From the NCBI GenBank assembly GCA_016987375.1, contig PJRA01000216.1:1527853-1591852 (forward strand): a stretch of DNA of 64,000 nt, read 5' to 3'. A program made the position numbers and the translations under genes. Below the pieces are notes generated by a model that was not told where the DNA came from, did no database searches, and saw only the letters and a program-made list of their open reading frames with translations. This document shows positions 56,829 to 64,000 of this stretch, piece after piece (within the stretch, counting starts at the first letter, position 1; each line of letters opens with the position of its first letter). Origin of the DNA: Brachionus koreanus (lineage: Eukaryota; Rotifera; Eurotatoria; Ploima; Brachionidae).

Positions 56829-59800
56829 AAATCAATCTTAATCGAAACCATTTATATTGATTTATTTTTTAATTTTTTTTTGTTTTTTCTGGAAATAAAC
56901 GTTTTTTAAAATCCCTTAAGAACTTGTGAATTAAAATAAATTTTATGTAATTTAGTTCAGTGTTTAGTTTAAATTATATAAAAGCTTTAGGTAATTTAGT
57001 CGTCATTTATCACGAAAATTTCGCTTTTAATTAATCAAAAAGCAATTTAGAAAAAGTCGCTGGGGAATTTTTCTATTTAAAAGATTTAATTTAGACTATT
57101 ATTATGATAAAAAAAGATTATCAGGTGGCAGTTCGATTTCAATTATTTTAGAAATGAGTTGTTATCTTGGAGAAAGATCTGAACGGAATTTTTTTAATTT
57201 TCATTTGAACTCTTGTCTATAACAAGATTATTTTCAACAAAAAAAAATGCATAGAGCTCATTAAAATTGATTAAAGAAAAAGTCACATTAAACTCTTCTA
57301 TTATCTGAAATTATAGACTTAGGTTTTATGGATATTTACTGAATTTTTTTTCAGATATTTGAGAAGTTTATTGAATTTTGAAAAAGCTTTATTTGCTTGA
57401 ATTTTTTAGGCATCTTTAAATAAAATTAAATATAAACAGATTTGACTTATTTTAGTTTTTTATTCCTTAGAATTTTAAATAAAGGTCTCTATCAAACATT
57501 GAATTTGTTTTCTATTCCAATTTTTTCTCAGATAAATAATCAAGTTGTTTTTTTTTTTAAATAAAATTTAATCAAAATGTTAGAAATATATAGCAAACTT
57601 AGTACTTTTTTTAAGAGAAATAACACTACATGATTAATTTTAAACTAGTTTAAATGCTAAAATTTTTTTGATGTAAAATTCTTTGAAGAATGAACAAAAC
57701 TTATTAGGCTACGTAAGTTTCTAATGCAAATTCTTTGTCATGATGAATGATTGAAAGCAAAAAAATCAGCGTACATAAAAATTGATCGTTTCTTACAAAT
57801 AAAATTCAAATTACTTTACAATTTAAGATTTCCTTAGTTCACAAGACTTGCAATTATTCTCTATAGATTTAATACTAGATCATCAGAATAATTTTTTTTC
57901 TACAATAGGTTTTAATTAAGCCGAATTTAATTCGCATTCTAATTGTAATAATTTGAATGGGAAGATAGCAAAAATAGCCATTAATCTTTGTCTAGAAAAC
58001 AAAAAATTTGCATGATTGAACAAGTTAATAAAATTTGTTTTCTATTTAACAAAAATCACTTCTTATCTAATACACATAAATGAATCAAGATTAGATCACT
58101 GACTTTCGAAACTTGATTCATCCAGGAAAATAAATTAAGTGGAAATAAGTTTATTTAAATTACTAATAATGAATTTGAATTTTATTTTTTCTATGAATGG
58201 ACTTTGGCTCGGAAATAAGTTATCATTTAAACTCTATTTGACCATCTATTTTGCACTTGTAATATCAAATAGTTATTTAATTGTATGCAAATATTAGTTC
58301 AAAAGAAAAAACAAATATAAATAGTATAAATTAACTATTATTGCTATTGACTCGATGTCTATTTTAAATTAATAACAATCATAGTCTGTGAATTTTGATA
58401 TATTCTATCAACCGGTAAACAATCAATGTCACAATATACTTTAGGATTTATAGGCATAAACATTTTTCCATCTCTCATACTTTTACCAAAAAAAAGCAAT
58501 TTTTTTTTTATTAAATTTTTGTTTATTTAAAATTCAGATTTAACTCTAGAATTTAGATAAAACTGCTTGTCTCATCTAAATTAATATTTCATACAACAAA
58601 CAGAAAATATTTGGACGAGTAAATATTTATACATTATTTATCTGTTTCCGGCTGTGCATTTATTTAATTAAATATGCTTAACCTCTTTCATAAGCGGGAA
58701 TATCCGTACCAATTTCAACTACTAGCAAGACTATTTCCTTACAATTATTTTTATTTGAAACTATTTAATTTAGCTTTTATTTAAAAATCGGAAGTTTTTT
58801 CTTTCAATAATGCAAAGATAAGTTTGAAACCCAAAAGCTATTAAAATCAATAAACTGAAGATAATAATTTTCTTAGTTTATTTGCTAATGAAAAAAATAA
58901 TTTTTTTTTTTATCAATTAAATGATTTTAAACTTTAAATTTTATTTTAAAATAAAAAAATTAGACAGCCATGAGCTATTATGTGTGCTACTGCTATGAAA
59001 AAAGTGATAACTCAATAATGCTACTTTCAAGACTGTTTAGATAATGCTAACCTATTTAAAAAAAAACGACTGCTTTTATTAGTATTATCAAGAGCAATAA
59101 AGAGAACAGCTTGTAGCTATTGATAAAAAAATCATATTTCTCAATTTAATCTCTTCCAACTTCATTTGTATCTGTATGTAAAAGCAATAAATATTTTTAC
59201 ATATTTGAAAGGACATTTGAACTAAAAATGATGTAATTTTTACCAAGACTTGGTTCCATAAAAAAAAGCTTAAATAAATCGAATTTTGTTTTCTATTAAA
59301 TGCCAGGTTTACATTAAATGTGATGAATTTTTAATTCGAAACGACCACACGTTTCCGGATATTAAAAGGAAAACAAATTCATTTATTTAAAGAAATAGAA
59401 AGAGCTTAATTTGAGGCAATTGTCGAAAATAGTGTTTCAAAATTTTTTTTTATGTTTTTTTAAATTATCCAGGAAACTATTTTTTCTAGGCTTTAAAGTA
59501 TTACTAGACATGAAAATGTGGTCAATTGTGCGATAAATAAAAATAGACCATTTGAATGAACAAAGAAATAGTACAATAAAGCACTTGAAATAAATTTGAA
59601 ATGTTATTTTATTTGTAATTTAAATTGAAATACTCGAAACTAGAATAACAACTTGAAATAGATAGAATGGATGCATTTTATATATTGCTTGTCTAATACG
59701 ATTTTAATTTAATTATCCAAAACACGAAAATAAAAATGTCATAGCACTGAAAGCCGCTAGACTTGTTCAAGTGGTCAATAAAAAAAAATTAATTTAAACT

Positions 59801-60682
59801 CGCAAACTGTTCGTTTCACAGGATTTAAGCGTTCTTTGCTTTTTTTGTTTAATGTCCGATTTACAGGGTGTTTAAGCTAAATTATCTTTAAATTTTATGT
59901 TTGTTAAACATAAGGCCTTAAGGTAGTTTAAATTAATTAGCCTGGATCAAGCAAGAAAAAAAATTAATGTTTTGGTTTCTTGTGAGAAAGGAGCAATTAT
60001 TACGATTCATTTAACTCGAATGTGTTTTATCGATTGATCGTATTCCCAATGCAGTATGTTTTTAATTTTTAAAAGTGTTTGTTTTAAATATTTTGGCCAG
60101 TTAAATTAAATGATCAAAAAGCGCTTCTTTATTATATTTAATTAAAGAGAATTCTCGTGCCAGCAAAGGTCCATTCAACTGTCAAATACAACAAAAGGAT
60201 TTTAATTCATTGATAAAACTATCATTGTATTTAATTTAAACAAATGAAGAAAAAAAAATGAAAAAATTTTATTAACTTTAATTATCGGTTTCAGGACAGA
60301 CTGTTATCTTATAATCCGTTGCACATACTCATTTATTATCAATCAATAAAATTTTACGACTCATCAGAATTTATGTTTTGTTTAAAATTCACTTTATTTA
60401 AATTTATTTTAAACTTGATTTAAAATCGGTGTTTTTGAGCATTTATTCAAATTGATGGTTTTATTTTTTTAAACAATAAATCGGAAGTTTTCAGTTAAGT
60501 TCATTTACTATTCTAAGTATTTTAATTTCTCATGTAAGTTTCATCTTTTTTAAAAGATCTTTTAGTCAAAAAAAAGCCAAACTTTAGATCATTTTTTCTC
60601 TAAAAAATTAAATCTAGCCTTGAAGTCAAAAAGCTCTCTTCAAGTCGAATAGATATATTCAAAATAGTTCAAGATTTAAATT

Positions 60683-60702
60683 TTGTTGTTGTTGTTGTTG
60701 TT
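60683..60702. repeat. TTG trinucleotide microsatellite
   Basis: About six and a half tandem TTG units in non-coding sequence. Confidence 0.8.
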
Positions 60703-61405
60703 AGAGACAAATATTTTGTAATAGATATTATTTTTCTAATTTAGATTTTGAAAAAAAGTTTTAAATTTTTATATCAAATTTTATTTTTGAAATAATCTCA
60801 AATTTATTCAATTTGAAAAGACTATTTTTTTTTTTGGATGAATCAGAAATTATTGTATTTTTTTCAATTGAAATTGAGATTTTTAAAACAAGTTTCTTTT
60901 TTATTTTTTTTAAATTATCTAACATCCATTGTTGATAATAAAATTAAAGCGATAAATCTATTAAAAATATTAAGACAAATTTAAAATTTAATTTAAGAAA
61001 AATACGCTTTGTTTCAAATTTAAAGCATAAACTAGCAATTAAATAAAATTATTAATTATCTTTTTTATTCGATAGCTGTTGCATAATATTTCAACACAAT
61101 TTTCCTTCCTATTTCAAGTGTTGTTTTTCCTTCGTTAGGAATATTTTTCTTTTTAGTGATTTAGAATTAATTATATTCGTTTAAGAAAACGAATTTCAAT
61201 AATTCTAAAAAATATAATTTTTAATCAAAACAAAAATATAACAAGAAAACACATACTAGAAAAATAATCTAAAACGAACAAAATTCAATTGACACTGATC
61301 GAGCTTTATAAAAAATTGATAACTGTTTTTTTTTCTCTTTTTTTTTTGAATGGGATTATGTAATATAAGAAGGGAATATAATTATTCAAGGTAGTTTAGA
61401 AAAGC

Positions 61406-61429
61406 ATCGACTCGGAAACACGAGTCGAT
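61406..61429. repeat. Short perfect GC-rich hairpin
   Basis: ATCGACTCG, spacer gaaaca, CGAGTCGAT: a 9-bp perfect stem with a 6-nt loop, in an otherwise AT-rich gene-free region. No T-run follows that would suggest a Pol III terminator. Function unknown. Confidence 0.6.
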
Positions 61430-64000
61430 TTAAATACTTAGATATCAAGTTATATGATTAGTTTATTTTTAGATATTGAGATAAGATCGAATTGATTAGA
61501 GTTATTTAATTTGAATTATTGTGGTAGATTTAGGCCAACTAAAGCTTTCCTAGATTACGTGGCTAAAACTATTAAGATCCTATCTTAATTGACTTAAACT
61601 TGAACTAAAATCCAATTTAAATTTAAGTTTTCACATGATTTTTTTTAAATATTTTATAAATAAGTTTATAAATGTGATGTAAGCCAATTTTACTAATCGG
61701 TCACTTAGCATGATCTTTCAGGAATATTCACTAATGTTGACCGATTGATAAAATACAGATCTATAATTAATTGCTAATAATATAGTCTAGACTTCACAAA
61801 TTCTGTTAAATAGATATAATTATAGAAAAAGGGCCAGCTCGGATATAAACTGCGTTTCGCCCACCTATTACTAATTACTCTTGTCAATAAATGATCTATA
61901 AAAATTGATTTTTTTTATCCTCGATTTGACTTTATGATGAGTCGCTTATGTAACAGCTATAGGGCGTTTTCAGTGATTGCCAGATAAATATTATCAAAAG
62001 TGGAAAGAAAAAAATATAGTTAATTTTAATAATTATTTTGTTTTGTTCCACTGGCAATTCTAAATTGATCGACTATCCAAATTCATGTTCCCAAAAGATA
62101 AAAATGATTAGAAAATTATTTTTTATATAAAAAGTCTATGAATTGTTTAATAATACGTATCATTGATAAGGCAAAATTTATTTCTGCTAGATGATAGATT
62201 AAAATTAAACAAGTTAATTGAATGCGCTAAGGATGCCGAGCAGATGGTATATATTTGTTTGACATAAAAGCTCTTAAACCATGAGCAATCTTTCTAAAAC
62301 ATTATATCATAAAGAAGAAAGCGTCTTTTTTTGTTTATGACAGCTTCCGATTTTATATGGTTTAAAACAACTTGAGTATTTCATAACAAAACGCATATAT
62401 ATATTATAAATCAAACAAGTTTTAATCGAATGCCAAAATTAAATTAAACCGATATATGATACGGCTTAAATAGCTTAGGTTGTTTTTAATATAAATAGCT
62501 TTTACTATTTTTCTATTCTAATCTGGGAAATACTAGTTTTAAAATTTGTTTCATTTAATTTAAAACTTGTAATTTAATTTTAATTTTTTTAAGAGGAAAT
62601 AGTGATTCTGATTCAATCACATCTAAGCTTGATATTTTTTCAATTGCATAATTATTCGCAAAATCAAGTTTGTTTAAGATAGAGAATTTTTACAAGTTAT
62701 GTTTGCATCATTAAAATTTTTCCAATTGTTTGCTCGAAGGCTTTTTTAAGAGCTTAGTTTTTCAATTTTCTTCGGGATAAATAATCGATCAAGTTTATCC
62801 AATTGTGTTTAATCTTAAATGTTTACTTTGTCAATTCCCTTTTTTAACTAATTACACAAAACGTTGCTTCACTTGAGCATCATAAGATTTTCAAAATAAA
62901 AATTTAGAAATTTTTGCTCATTTTTTTTTAATTGTTCATAAGGACCATCAAAGACAGTAGTAGAAAAATATTAACTATCAAAGGCCGGAGGAATCTTTTG
63001 AACCCCTTTGTTCCTTAAATTGTTTTTTATTCAATAAAATTAATCATTTTTTATATTTTTTTTTTCAATGATATCTTAAATCAAAAATATTTTAAATTTA
63101 TTTAATTTTTATTACAAAATAATTTTATTTTCATTGAAAAAGTAAATAAAAAAATTATTAAGTTAAAACTTTGAATCAATTTTGATATTTTAAAAAACGA
63201 TGCTTCTAAAAGATGGCTGTTAGGAAAGTAAATTTTTCGAATTCGAAATAGGAATTGATAAGAAATATCAAAATTTGTTTTTAAAAAATTTTTCCCTAGA
63301 GAAATTTTAATAAATTTACAAAATAATTTCAAATAATCAATTATGATAAATGCAAATCGACTTGTTTAAAATAAGTATAGTTTATATCAAAAAAGTTATC
63401 TTTTTCAAATAAAATTTTTAAATTTTAATTCTTAGTTAATAAAAATTTTAGAGTAAAAAATTTAATTTTTCAACAACCTTAATCTAAAAGACTAATTTTG
63501 AGAATAAAAATTGTGGGTATTCTTATATTTTAAAATGAATACAAGAAAAAAAATCTAATTAAAACTAGTTAATTTCAAGTTATTCAATTTTGTTTATTTC
63601 CGAAGCCTGAAAAAGAGTGATACCTCATAGTGGTCAATTTTTTAAAATTTTCTAAAAAATTAGACTATTACCAAATATAATTTAGATTTTGGAATTAACT
63701 ATTTTATGAGTTTGAAAAGAGCAAATATTTGAAAAAATTAAATTATTAATTGAGTCAGCAAGAAATGAGGCCTGAATAGTGAAATTAGCACAGATTTGAT
63801 TATCAAACACCCGGTTCGGTATCCGAGTCTGACAGATTAAATAAAAATTAGATTAAGTAAATTTTTCTAATAAAAATTAATAAGGCCGATGTTGTTATTT
63901 AGACAAAACGGTAGATTACCATTTATGTTCAAATAAGAAGACTCTACATTTAATCAACGTGATAATTATACTAGTTAAGAAGAGAATATATTTTTTCTAG

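Larger units (their letters stand above)
56829..64000. other. Long AT-rich terminal stretch without a gene
   Basis: About 7.2 kb to the window edge. No protein-family signal, exon chain, intact tRNA or mobile element was recognised. It contains a GTT microsatellite (60683-60702), a short GC-rich hairpin (61406-61429) and a few less AT-rich patches (about 61825-61870 and 63760-63835). A minus-strand frame near 63102-63332 looks like chance. Confidence 0.5.

Noticed and set aside
63102..63332. 76-codon minus frame near the window end
   Set aside because: Phe/Ile/Lys-rich chance frame with no recognisable motif.
63780..63835. tRNA-like B box (GGTTCGGTATCC) near the window end
   Set aside because: The upstream A box is too close, stems do not form a cloverleaf, and the T-loop is not canonical.

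Overview
This is a eukaryotic, almost certainly animal, nuclear window. It is very AT-rich (GC roughly a quarter by eye). Most genes are split by short GT-AG introns of about 45-110 nt, and long AT-rich stretches without genes lie between them. The gene set is metazoan: a CUB/LDLa receptor, core-1 galactosyltransferases, a MIG-2/Mtl-type Rho GTPase, a BTB-Kelch protein, TBC1D20, TMEM144 paralogues, RCC1L, EMC1 and DNAJB9. Tiny introns plus AT richness would suit a rotifer such as Brachionus, but that is inference and other small AT-rich invertebrates remain possible. There are no operons, CRISPR arrays or intact tRNA/rRNA genes. All multi-exon models were built by hand from reading frame and splice sites.

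Layout. 1-1501: no gene. 1502-2551 (+): orphan single-pass membrane protein. 2867-6329 (-): 13-exon receptor with signal peptide, five CUB domains, LDLa and a TM segment, ending in a PDZ-ligand-like tail. 6330-11583: gene-free. 11584-12780 (-): orphan intracellular protein. 15596-21710 (+): C1GALT1-like cluster of two intact genes and one broken copy, with a GC-richer repeat island, a tRNA-like SINE and a MITE between them. 24185-24928 (-): Rho GTPase. 27333-27567 (+): UQCR11. 27922-30359 (+): KLHL protein. 30802-31710 and 38602-39519 (+): two Cwc21/SRRM2-like genes with a nearly identical core, flanking TBC1D20 (32178-36800, -). TBC1D20's 2.7-kb intron holds a decayed LINE that was itself hit by a MITE. 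40375-44995 (+): three tandem TMEM144 paralogues with different intron sets, one containing a 14-nt microexon. 47687-48271 (+): orphan with predicted N-myristoylation and PP1-docking motifs. 50287-51747 (-): RCC1L, divergent from EMC1 (51934-55690, +), followed by DNAJB9/ERdj4 (56065-56828, +). 56829-64000: no gene seen.

Themes. Several products act in the secretory pathway: ER insertion (EMC1), ER chaperoning (DNAJB9), Rab1 inactivation at the ER/Golgi (TBC1D20) and O-glycan extension (C1GALT1-like). Two act in mitochondria (UQCR11, RCC1L). Nothing indicates co-regulation beyond the shared RCC1L/EMC1 promoter gap. The most notable evolutionary signals are the apparent gene conversion between the SRRM2-like genes, intron turnover in the TMEM144 array, and a MITE family with GGCAWTGTGAA ends and 8-bp target duplications. 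I found no clear new multi-gene system.
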